64,000 nucleotides of DNA from CAMEON01 sp045577755 (GTDB lineage: Bacteria > Bacillota > Clostridia > Oscillospirales > CAG-272), in contig JAZNJA010000055.1 of NCBI GenBank assembly GCA_045577755.1, forward strand, positions 1 through 64,000, written 5' to 3'. The position numbers were made by a program, and so were the translations under genes. Each line of letters opens with the position of its first letter. The first letter of the stretch is position 1. Under the pieces are notes generated by a model. That model made no database searches. It was not told the DNA's origin and worked only from the letters and a program-made list of their open reading frames with translations. Below are positions 49,901 through 57,402 of this stretch, one piece after another.

Positions 49901-52900
49901 GCCAACTTGTTATCAGCGGTCTGCTGGAAGTAGTGAGCCTTGCTGGGATCCATACCGACGAAGGTACCGCCGGTGACCACGATCTTGGTCTTAGCAAAGT
50001 CGATCACGCTGTTCTTGTACTCGCCGCCATGGACGACGATCAGGTAAGAGTTACCCTCGCTATCCAGAGCCTGCTCGAAGCTACCGCCCTCGATGTAGAG
50101 CTCGCCGCCGTGAGAAGCGTACAGGAACAGGTTGGTAGCGCCGCACTCAGCGCAACCGTTGTTGACCCAGTTACCACCCTGAATGGTGATAGCGGTGTCG
50201 GGGGAAGCGGAATACACGCCGGAAGCCACGCCGTAGACGATGACGTCACCCTCACCCACGATGGTCAGGTGTGCGCCGTCATTAGCGAAGAACAGGCCGT
50301 GAGCGACGGTGCAAGAGTTGTAGGTCTTGCCATTCCACTCGAAGGACTCGTGGCCGTTGTAGGTGATGGAGTGGCCGTTCAGGTCGAAGGTCACGTCGTA
50401 GTCACCGACCACGTTGAAGATGCCGTAGTTGGGGTACTTGCCGTTGCCGTTGGTGGGAGCGGGGATGGACTCGATCATGGAGCCGTCCACGATAATGTCG
50501 CGGTCCAGAGTCACGTCGTTGCCGGCCAGCAGCTGGTCCTTAATCCACTGAATGTAGTTAATGACCGTGTAGGTGTCGTCGCCGTTGTCAACGGAAATGT
50601 GAGTCTCGGGCACGAAGTCAGTGCCTGCGCCCTCAGCGGCGTTGTTCTCGGGGTTGAACTTATAGAAGGTACCGCCCTTCACAACGATGGATGCGGTGCC
50701 ATCCTTGTAGTTGGCGTCGATGCAGTTGAGGGTGTAATCGTAGCTACCCTCGTAAGGCTCGACGGAGAAGTCACCGCCCAGAACGGTCAGAGTACCCTTA
50801 GTCACGGATGCGACAGAGGTACCGCCGTGGTAGGTGCCATCCACAATGGTCAGGTTACCGGCAACAGCCGTATCGTCAACGGTGCCGCCGACGATGAAGC
50901 AGTAAGCCTCAGTATCCATGGTACCGTTCTTGACAGTCAGATCCGTCAGAACGCGGATTGCGGGATTGATCTCGTTCTCGGTGGTAATGGTATAGCCGCC
51001 GAGATCCAGAGTGATAGCCCCCTCAGTCTTAGTCAAGACAGTCTCGGAGAGGGTAACGTCCTTCAGCAGGGTAATGACGTCGCCGTCCACGGCTGCGGCG
51101 AAGGCATCCTGCAGAGTCGTGTAGTAGGATACGTTACCGTCGGCATCGGTGACGGTTGCGACGCACTCAATAATGGTAACATCAACGCCGTCAGCCATGT
51201 TACCGATGAACTTCAGATCGGAAACGCCGGTGTAGTAGCAACCGTCCAGCGTGATCTCGTCCACCAGATAATCGCGAGTGCCTGCGGGATAGCGGCCGTC
51301 GTACTTGGGAGTCACGTCGTACAGCGCGCCACCGAACTGACCTGCGTAGCCGGTGCCGTTGTTGGTCACGGTGCCGGAAGCGGAGCAGTTGTTGTAGACA
51401 CCGCGGTCGCCGTCGCCGAAGAAGCCGCCGATGTCAGCAGTAGCACCCTCAACTGCCGTAATGTCGCCGGAGGCGGAGCAGTTGTTGAAGGTAGCGTACA
51501 TGGAATTGTTGTTGGAGTTGGTTGCGGAACCGACGAAGCCGCCTGCGGAAGCCACCTTGGTGATGATGTCCACGTCAGCGGTGCAGTCGGTGACTACGTG
51601 ACCCATCTGGCCAAGGTCAGCGTTCCAACCGAGGTCGCCGAAGAAGCCGCCTGCGAAGCAGTCAGCGGAGGTCACGCCGGTGACGTCGATCTTACCGGAA
51701 GTATGGCAGTTCTCAGCAATGGTGTGAGCGCCGGGCCATGCAATAAAGCCGCCAACGTCAACCAGACCGGAAGCAGTAATGTCGATACCGGTGATATCGC
51801 TGTTGATGATCTTGGGATTCTCCCAACCGCGCTGGGTCTGAGCAACGAAGCCACCCACGCCGCAACCGGAAGCATCGGTATCAGTAACAGTTACCTTGAA
51901 GCCCTTGACATCGAGGTTATCAAAGACATGGTTGCTGTTCTTCTGCAGGATGCAAGCGAAGCCGCCAATCAGGTCAGCGCCTGCAGTAGCATCGACCACA
52001 AGATTCTCAACCGTGCAGTTGGTCATCCAAGGCCAACTCATAAAGGCTGCCATACCGCCAACCCAAGCATTGGTGTGAGTGGTGGTGACGGTAATATTCT
52101 TAACGGTAACGTTGTGAACGACACCCTGAATGGAATTAGCCAGAGTACCGAAGCGTGCGTTACCTACAGTTGCGGTCACATCGGAAAGGATCAGATCCTT
52201 AACCTTGACGTCCTCAAGGCCATTGCTGCTTGCAATGACGTTGAAGAAGCCGCCGCTTGCAGAAGTAGCATCGATATGGAAGTTGGAAATGATGTGGTTG
52301 TTACCCACGAAGTTTCCAGCAAAGGAAGCAATGGGGGTCCAGGTCATACCACCCAGATCGATGTCAGCCATCAGATCAACAGTCCAGCCGGAGAAGTTGT
52401 TGCCGGAGTTGGCCAGAGCCGCGAAGGTCATGAGATCGTCAACGTCCCAGATCTCCAGCACGTTCTCGCTACCGGGAACGACCGTAAAGTTCTCGCCGTT
52501 TGCGACCGAGGTATAGCCCTCGGCGATCTTAACGGAGGTGCCCTCGGCAGTTGCGTAGTCTCTCTCGTAGGTACCACCGTACAGAACGGTAACGCCGCCG
52601 TTAGCGTTGGTCATACCGTAGTAGTATTCGGGGGTATTGGAGACGAGCGTACCGCCGTAAACAGTCACGTTACCGGCCTGGTTCTCAACGATCACCTTAC
52701 CGACGAACGAGCCGTCATTAATGATGATCTTACCTGCGTAGGTCTCGACTGCGATACCATCAGCAGAAACGATCTCGCCGCCGTTGATAGTGGTCTCGCC
52801 GCAGGTATCCACGATGGCGTAGCCGCCTCCGTTGGTAGCAACGATCTTACCGCCGTTGACGGTCAGAACGCCATACTGGTTCTCGATGGTCGCGTACCAG

Positions 52901-55900
52901 GCGCCGAGTGCGGTGAACTCGCCGCCATAGATAACGACGGTCGCCTTACCGCTCTGCAGCTCGTTGTTATAGATCGCGCCGTACTCGCCGGTGAAGAAGC
53001 CGCCGTTGACGGTCAGCGCGCCGTAGTTGTCGATAGCGACCAGGCCGCCCTCGATCTTACCGTTCTGAGTCTCGTCGTTGACGATCAGCTCAGCGTAGTT
53101 CACCAGCATGCCGGTGATGGTATGACCGTTCAGGTCGATGACCTTCTTGGCGGTGCCGGCAATGGTCAGACGACCCTCGTCGGTCAGCTTGATGTCCTTA
53201 AGCAGAGTGACCTTGATGGGAAGGTTGGTGTTCTCGCCCAGAGCTGCGACCAGATCGGCCCAGTTCTCGACGGTGATGTAGCTGGTGCCCCAGACGCCGG
53301 GCATGAGCTCGACCTCGACCTTAGCCAGCTTGGCGAGGGTGACACTGTAGGTGCCGTCGCCGTTGTCGGCAGCCTCGTAGCCCTCAGCCACCCACTCGGT
53401 GGGATCGCTGTCGAAGGTACCGCCGGTGATCTCTGCGACCAGACCGTCGGTAACGATCATGTCAAAGTTGTTAAACGTACCGCCGGTGATCTCCAGAGCG
53501 CCGGGAGCGGCGTTGACAGCGATCGTGCCGTCAATGGTCATGCCCTCGCCGATGGTAGCGGGAGAACGGAGGAAGATGGATGCACCGTTCCAGCTGTCGT
53601 TGGAAGCAGTGTTACCGATAATGGAGCCGGCGTTCAGCACAATGGAGGTATCCTCATGCTGGCCGTGGCTGCCGCCGACCCAACGGGAAGCGATAGCGCC
53701 GGCGCGGCCGCCCTCATTGTAATTGATCGTGCCGCCGTTCATGACGAACTGAGAAGCACCCTCAAGAACGATCATGGCACCTGCGGTGTTAGAACCAACG
53801 CCGATATGCTCATTGTAGTTCATGACGGCATCGAAGGTCACCTCCGTGCCGTTGATGACGCCCAGGATGGTAGCACTTCTGGCCATGGCCTTGTTGTAGG
53901 TGATGACACCCTTGATGTCCATGGTGCCGCCGTTGGCAATGATGATACCGCCCTTATTACCGGCACCCATGTTATACATAACGTTGGTGTTCAGGCTGGT
54001 TTCAGCATTGATGGCGTTCAGGACCATACCGGCATTATACATAATGGCACCGCCGTTGATGGTGACCTTACCGCCGTTGGACTTGATCAGAGCGAGATCA
54101 TCGTTGTACATCAGGTAGAAGCCGCCGGTCTCGGTGTTGGCAGTCTTACCGTTGTCGCCGTCGCTGGCGATGGTCACGCCCGTGATGGTCACGCCGTTCA
54201 GCGTCAGATCACCGGCGTTGACGATGACGTTATCGTTGATCGCCTTGTCCTCCTCGCCGACGTCCACGAAGCGAGTGTACCAGTTCTGGCCGTTCTCGAC
54301 GGTAGTGGTGTCATCGTAGAAGGTGAAGGAATTCTCACCGTCGATGGTGAGGTCCTTCAGGGTGACGCTCACGCCACTCTCTACATTAAAGATAGTGCCG
54401 TTATAGCCGTCAGCCCAGGTGATGGTCTTGCCGTCACCCTCGATGATGACGTCCTTGGAGATGGTCATCATCTCACCCACGGTGGCATCAGTCAGCAGGG
54501 TGATGGTCGCGCCGTTCTCGGTTGCGTTGGCAGCGGCGATGGCGTCTGCAAGAGTCCAGTACTTGACATCGCCGATCTGGGCGACCTCGGTGGGATAGTA
54601 GGGAGGCTCAACACTGTAGGAGACGTTCTCCAAGGTCAGAGTTTTGCCCTCAGCCAGCTTGAACTCGCCAATGATGCCTGCGCAGTACTCGGTATCGCTG
54701 GTCACGTTGCTGCTTGCCGTACAATCCTTGATGGTCACGTTCTTGCCGTAAGCGGTGCCGTTACCGGCAGTCCAAGCAGCCCAACCGTGGTTGGCGGTGG
54801 AGCCGATGAAGCCGCCTGCAACGTCGGTACCGGTCACAACACCGGAAGCAGAGCAACCGTCAAAGGTCACGTCAGTGGTGTAGCCGTGCTCGGTCAGACG
54901 GCCGGCAAAGCCGCCTGCGGTAGCGGCAGTCACGTCACCGCGAGCCTCGCAGTTGACGTAGCTGACGTAGGAATTGTGATTACCCACAAAGCCGCCTGCG
55001 ATGTTCGAAGCGGTGATGTCCACGTCGGCCACGCAGTTGGTGTAGGTCTGCTGAGCGTACTCGTAGGTTCTGGCTACGAAGCCGCCGACCTTGGCGTGGT
55101 AGTTGACGGGGTTTGCGGGATCGCTGCAACGCTCCACGATCTTACCGGAAACAGAGCAATCCGTGTACTTGGTATTGGGGCTCTGGGAGGTACCGACCAT
55201 ACCGCCGACGCGGGTCTCACCCAGATAGTCGGTGGTCACGTCGAAGTCGATGTTGGAGATGTGGACGTTCTGAACGTTGTGGCCGTTGTCACTTCTCCAG
55301 AAGTAACCGACCAGACCGCCGACGAACGCCTCGTGTGCATCCACGTCGATCTCAAGGCCGTCGATGGTACCGTCCTTGAGGGTGATGTAGCCATAGTAGG
55401 TGTAGGGAGCGTATCCGCCTGCAAACACGGTGTAAGCGTCTGCGGTGATGGAAACGTTCTCCACGTTGAAGGTATCCACCAGCATAGCCGCTCTGGTATT
55501 GCCGTTATTGGAGATATTCTGGCCGCACAGGTAGCCGAGAATAGCAGCCGCGCGAACCTCATTACTGCCATCGGCCTTGGCATCAATGGTCAGGCCGGAG
55601 ACGTTGATGTTCGCCAGGTTGGCAGGATAGCAGTAGCCTACGACACCGCCGATCAGAGCGGAGCCGGACTTGGATTGAGCGTTGATCGTGCAACCATTGA
55701 CCGTGATGTTCTCAAAGTTGATCGCAGCGTCGGTACGGTTCTCGCTGTTGCTGTGTGCAATACCCACAACAGCCGCCGCGCGGACCTTTGCGCCGACGAC
55801 GTCAATATTGACGTTGGTCATGGTGAGGTTCTTGATCGTAGCCTTCTTGACACCGCCAAACAGACCGACAAACTGATTTGCGTCGGGCGTGTTGACGTTG

Positions 55901-56262
55901 ATGGTCATGTTGCTGATGATATGATCCTGACCATCGAAGTTGCCGCAGAAGTAATTGGTATCGTTACCGATAGGCGTCCAGTTGAGGCCCGCCAGATCAA
56001 GGTCGCTGCCCAGGGCAACGATCTTCCCTGAGTAGGTATCACCGGAGTTGACAGACTCTGCAAAATTCAGCAGCTCGTCAACCGAGTTGATTACCAGATC
56101 CGCCTCGGAGTTTTGCACGTCAACAGTGCCGGCGGCATCGTTGCCATCGACCGCGTTGACGTCATTCGCCGTGTCCTCTGCGAAGACTCCCAGACCAAAC
56201 AGCGATACCATCATTACCGCCGCCAGCAGGAAGCCCAGAAGACGCATAGAATTCTTCTTCAT
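46939..56262 (-). CDS. Giant surface protein with GLUG-type beta-helix and MBG domains (locus B)
   Basis: 3,107 residues, the largest gene here. Sec signal peptide (LLGFLLAAVMMVSLFGLGVFA, cleavage near residue 28). Residues ~57-560 are a GLUG-type parallel beta-helix (GSDLDLAGLNWTPIG, ISNMTINV, AAVVGIAHSN). A long right-handed helix of LTINGG-type coils follows (about 590-1250), then a second GLUG block (about 1264-1700, ADIDLGGMTWTPIASFAG), more coils, and two MBG-type beta domains (about 2150-2230 and 2540-2620, ending in VIPGTLTV and VVPGTLTV). No LPXTG, S-layer or membrane anchor. It resembles large adhesins. It heads locus B and has a consensus promoter with a ~260-nt leader. Confidence 0.88.
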   Translation of the reverse strand: MKKNSMRLLGFLLAAVMMVSLFGLGVFAEDTANDVNAVDGNDAAGTVDVQNSEADLVINSVDELLNFAESVNSGDTYSGKIVALGSDLDLAGLNWTPIGNDTNYFCGNFDGQDHIISNMTINVNTPDANQFVGLFGGVKKATIKNLTMTNVNIDVVGAKVRAAAVVGIAHSNSENRTDAAINFENITVNGCTINAQSKSGSALIGGVVGYCYPANLANINVSGLTIDAKADGSNEVRAAAILGYLCGQNISNNGNTRAAMLVDTFNVENVSITADAYTVFAGGYAPYTYYGYITLKDGTIDGLEIDVDAHEAFVGGLVGYFWRSDNGHNVQNVHISNIDFDVTTDYLGETRVGGMVGTSQSPNTKYTDCSVSGKIVERCSDPANPVNYHAKVGGFVARTYEYAQQTYTNCVADVDITASNIAGGFVGNHNSYVSYVNCEARGDVTAATAGGFAGRLTEHGYTTDVTFDGCSASGVVTGTDVAGGFIGSTANHGWAAWTAGNGTAYGKNVTIKDCTASSNVTSDTEYCAGIIGEFKLAEGKTLTLENVSYSVEPPYYPTEVAQIGDVKYWTLADAIAAANATENGATITLLTDATVGEMMTISKDVIIEGDGKTITWADGYNGTIFNVESGVSVTLKDLTIDGENSFTFYDDTTTVENGQNWYTRFVDVGEEDKAINDNVIVNAGDLTLNGVTITGVTIASDGDNGKTANTETGGFYLMYNDDLALIKSNGGKVTINGGAIMYNAGMVLNAINAETSLNTNVMYNMGAGNKGGIIIANGGTMDIKGVITYNKAMARSATILGVINGTEVTFDAVMNYNEHIGVGSNTAGAMIVLEGASQFVMNGGTINYNEGGRAGAIASRWVGGSHGQHEDTSIVLNAGSIIGNTASNDSWNGASIFLRSPATIGEGMTIDGTIAVNAAPGALEITGGTFNNFDMIVTDGLVAEITGGTFDSDPTEWVAEGYEAADNGDGTYSVTLAKLAKVEVELMPGVWGTSYITVENWADLVAALGENTNLPIKVTLLKDIKLTDEGRLTIAGTAKKVIDLNGHTITGMLVNYAELIVNDETQNGKIEGGLVAIDNYGALTVNGGFFTGEYGAIYNNELQSGKATVVIYGGEFTALGAWYATIENQYGVLTVNGGKIVATNGGGYAIVDTCGETTINGGEIVSADGIAVETYAGKIIINDGSFVGKVIVENQAGNVTVYGGTLVSNTPEYYYGMTNANGGVTVLYGGTYERDYATAEGTSVKIAEGYTSVANGENFTVVPGSENVLEIWDVDDLMTFAALANSGNNFSGWTVDLMADIDLGGMTWTPIASFAGNFVGNNHIISNFHIDATSASGGFFNVIASSNGLEDVKVKDLILSDVTATVGNARFGTLANSIQGVVHNVTVKNITVTTTHTNAWVGGMAAFMSWPWMTNCTVENLVVDATAGADLIGGFACILQKNSNHVFDNLDVKGFKVTVTDTDASGCGVGGFVAQTQRGWENPKIINSDITGIDITASGLVDVGGFIAWPGAHTIAENCHTSGKIDVTGVTSADCFAGGFFGDLGWNADLGQMGHVVTDCTADVDIITKVASAGGFVGSATNSNNNSMYATFNNCSASGDITAVEGATADIGGFFGDGDRGVYNNCSASGTVTNNGTGYAGQFGGALYDVTPKYDGRYPAGTRDYLVDEITLDGCYYTGVSDLKFIGNMADGVDVTIIECVATVTDADGNVSYYTTLQDAFAAAVDGDVITLLKDVTLSETVLTKTEGAITLDLGGYTITTENEINPAIRVLTDLTVKNGTMDTEAYCFIVGGTVDDTAVAGNLTIVDGTYHGGTSVASVTKGTLTVLGGDFSVEPYEGSYDYTLNCIDANYKDGTASIVVKGGTFYKFNPENNAAEGAGTDFVPETHISVDNGDDTYTVINYIQWIKDQLLAGNDVTLDRDIIVDGSMIESIPAPTNGNGKYPNYGIFNVVGDYDVTFDLNGHSITYNGHESFEWNGKTYNSCTVAHGLFFANDGAHLTIVGEGDVIVYGVASGVYSASPDTAITIQGGNWVNNGCAECGATNLFLYASHGGELYIEGGSFEQALDSEGNSYLIVVHGGEYKNSVIDFAKTKIVVTGGTFVGMDPSKAHYFQQTADNKLAMGETTDTVTEGFKAVDNGDGTWTVKPVITVKFDDITIVNGNKLPEFTYTTDFGDVAEDGLLLVVGKPEVVLNGVGTYEITADAYVFMNDEYAVEVIPGTLTVQKAIVKVVANGQTTFYADFDEAWNAGLAATGYVNYVILDNITLNKTYVFDDPNGGTLEMNDGMKYTINSTHDGPLFKLEKCIFAVKNIIIDAQGDAFYVNGGSLTIQGVGDLSQRTIIKSQTGNAVYLRGGNVTVKGGVTLTAYGDYPAIQGNGNYAGNVTISKWGGYVGVPNVSAPNSDMAIYWPQNGTLTISDGVISGKTAVWAKSGTINISGGTFIATGDKVAYAPNNNGATATGDAVVIEASANSAYELPVVSITGGTFQSANGEAVAYYTEGESKLADENFITGGTFSSDVSDLCEIGYGAEPQADGTYVVKPMIVITVDDLNMVAGNQMPELTYSVEYFNWTDVTVTLKDLSVATDGKTAGVFDINCTPDAIDGYYVKVVPGTLTVEEAVAQVGTTYYASLMDAFNACTDGETVILLVDLVYGEDDVVAAIGGATGFGDYYNPAINYVGGTRVDNVNSPSNVNAVLDLNGHTITNNADAYLFLFMDNCRITVKDSKDGDGMISNTEYPLIWVVGTETLVTIENGKYTTEGTSGLIHVTHGGDLVINGGEFKTTADDASYLIVRHDKDRQNSKYFISGKATVTVYGGTFYGFDPENTPDDYENSAPFFNAVAEGYMSYEIEENVWTVIPADTVVKVMTEGSDEAKFFNSIAAAMAEAQKTTGKDTVYLIKDHTESVVLVYDGVVLDVQDKTLTADYLVVFKGGYLTGKSYSATRASGTIKIDKNRVIIAEGCYADATSALLPIWNQATSSYVFGRYLIKNDPAEDSKLGAKVDENGNLTVDFKAQVNGSTATFMTGDTYENHGVSFRVVAEWTANGVKTIKSYVFTDEMVQECFGGNKSFRFTLAGAAAIENLTVKLQVVSDTGSVVEVIQTLPESSNQ

Positions 56263-56525
56263 AGCTTTTTCCTTTCGTAAAAAAATGGATTACACAAGAC
56301 TCAGTCGGCATCAAACGGGAGCATAGGGCGTGAGCGTCACGTTCGCCCGCGATCGGACGACATACTGCTCAAACGGATCCCGGTGCACACGAAAATTGAG
56401 AAAAAACGAATTGTACTCCGCTCAGTTTCTTCCGATCAGCGCCGCTTCCGGGAAGCCTCGAAGGCAACGCTCATCCAAAGGTACCGGCGTCCAATACGAC
56501 CGCCTTAGCAAAAAGAGACTTGCAC
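56263..56525 (-). promoter_or_regulatory. 5' leader of the giant locus B gene
   Basis: About 260 nt from the promoter to the start codon with no ORF of note. It includes TCGGACGACATACT (56353-56366), shared with the locus A leader apart from one base. Structure is possible but I see no known riboswitch. The remainder to 56800 shows nothing recognisable beyond AT-rich sequence. Confidence 0.4.
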
Positions 56526-56531
56526 GATTTC

Positions 56532-56560
56532 ATTGTACCACAACGGGCTCCGTTTGTCAA
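56532..56560 (-). promoter_or_regulatory. Promoter of locus B
   Basis: Minus strand TTGACA (56555-56560), 17 bases, TACAAT (56532-56537); stronger than the locus A promoter. Confidence 0.88.
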
Positions 56561-56807
56561 GAGGATTTATCTTTAAATTATATATACAATATGTCCAAAA
56601 TCTGCTTGGATCCCCCAAATAGTCTTTTTTTTCGCCGTTTTCCTCCATCACGCGCTTCCCTTCGCGACGCCTCAAAGCCTTGCATTTTTATGTCCGCCAA
56701 AAAAGTTTTCAGTTCCGTCACGCTTTTTTTACATTTTTCGAGTCTTTAAAACCGTCAACCAAGGGGGAACTCCCCTGAAGCAACCGCCCCCTCCCTCTTG
56801 AAAGCGC

Positions 56808-56843
56808 AAAAAAAGGACGCAAGCCCGACACAGGCCTGCGTCC
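56808..56843 (-). terminator. Terminator after fucU
   Basis: Minus strand GGACGCAGGCC and GGCTTGCGTCC (56833-56843 with 56815-56825, one G-U), followed by a T-run at 56808-56814. Confidence 0.88.
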
Positions 56844-56930
56844 CTTCATTCGGTTTGAGACGGCGAGATTACCGTGAGAAGATCGGACGGCAAAGCAGAG
56901 ACCGTCGATCCCCTCCCCGCGGCGGACGGC

Positions 56931-57365
56931 TCAGAGCACGCCCTTTTGCAGGATCAAATTGGCGTACAGCGCCTTTTCACCCGTGGCGATGACGGCATAC
57001 GCCCTCCCGGCCTCCTCGTAAAAGGCAAAGCGCTCGATCTCCCCGAAGGCCCGATCTCCTCTGCCGTCGTGGCGGGCGACGATGGCCTTATAGGTATCCC
57101 AGATGGGGGTCTCGACGGGATCTCCCGGCATGACCTGCATGAGGGCCACGGGACGGTCCACGTAGGTGTCCAGAGGGAACAGCTGCAGGATCGCGTCCAG
57201 CAGATCGGCAGCACTATGGCCGTCCGCGCGCAGCACGATGGCGTTTTTGCCAACACTCGCGGACGGAAAATTGGCGTCTGCGATGACGATACGGTCACCG
57301 TGTCCCATCTCACACAGGACCTTCAGCATATCGGGGGACAAAATGGGCGGGATATTCTTCAGCAT
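56931..57365 (-). CDS. fucU: L-fucose mutarotase / RbsD-FucU family
   Basis: 144 residues, the normal size. MLKNIPPILSPDMLKVLCEM, then GHGDRIVIADANFPS with the FucU His and Asp, and a C-terminal ALYANLILQKGVL tail with the family Tyr-x-Asn. It interconverts alpha- and beta-fucose so that fucose released by the GH95 enzyme 37 bp upstream can enter metabolism. Cytoplasmic decamer in known members. Last gene of the operon, followed by a terminator. No fucose isomerase or kinase is in the window. Confidence 0.9.
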   Translation of the reverse strand: MLKNIPPILSPDMLKVLCEMGHGDRIVIADANFPSASVGKNAIVLRADGHSAADLLDAILQLFPLDTYVDRPVALMQVMPGDPVETPIWDTYKAIVARHDGRGDRAFGEIERFAFYEEAGRAYAVIATGEKALYANLILQKGVL

Positions 57366-57402
57366 AATGACTCTACCTCATATTTCTATTTGCTTTGGAT
57401 CC

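Noticed and set aside
46861..56031. A 3,056-codon open frame on the plus strand opposite the giant locus B gene
   Set aside because: It is the mirror of the minus-strand gene: TTA, CTA and TCA codons are almost absent there, so no stop arises in the antisense frame. It has no ribosome site, signal peptide or domain.
46939..56262. Repeated GCCGCCGTTG-type stretches suggesting a CRISPR or tandem array
   Set aside because: They encode the NGG turns of beta-helix coils, are unevenly spaced and vary in sequence.
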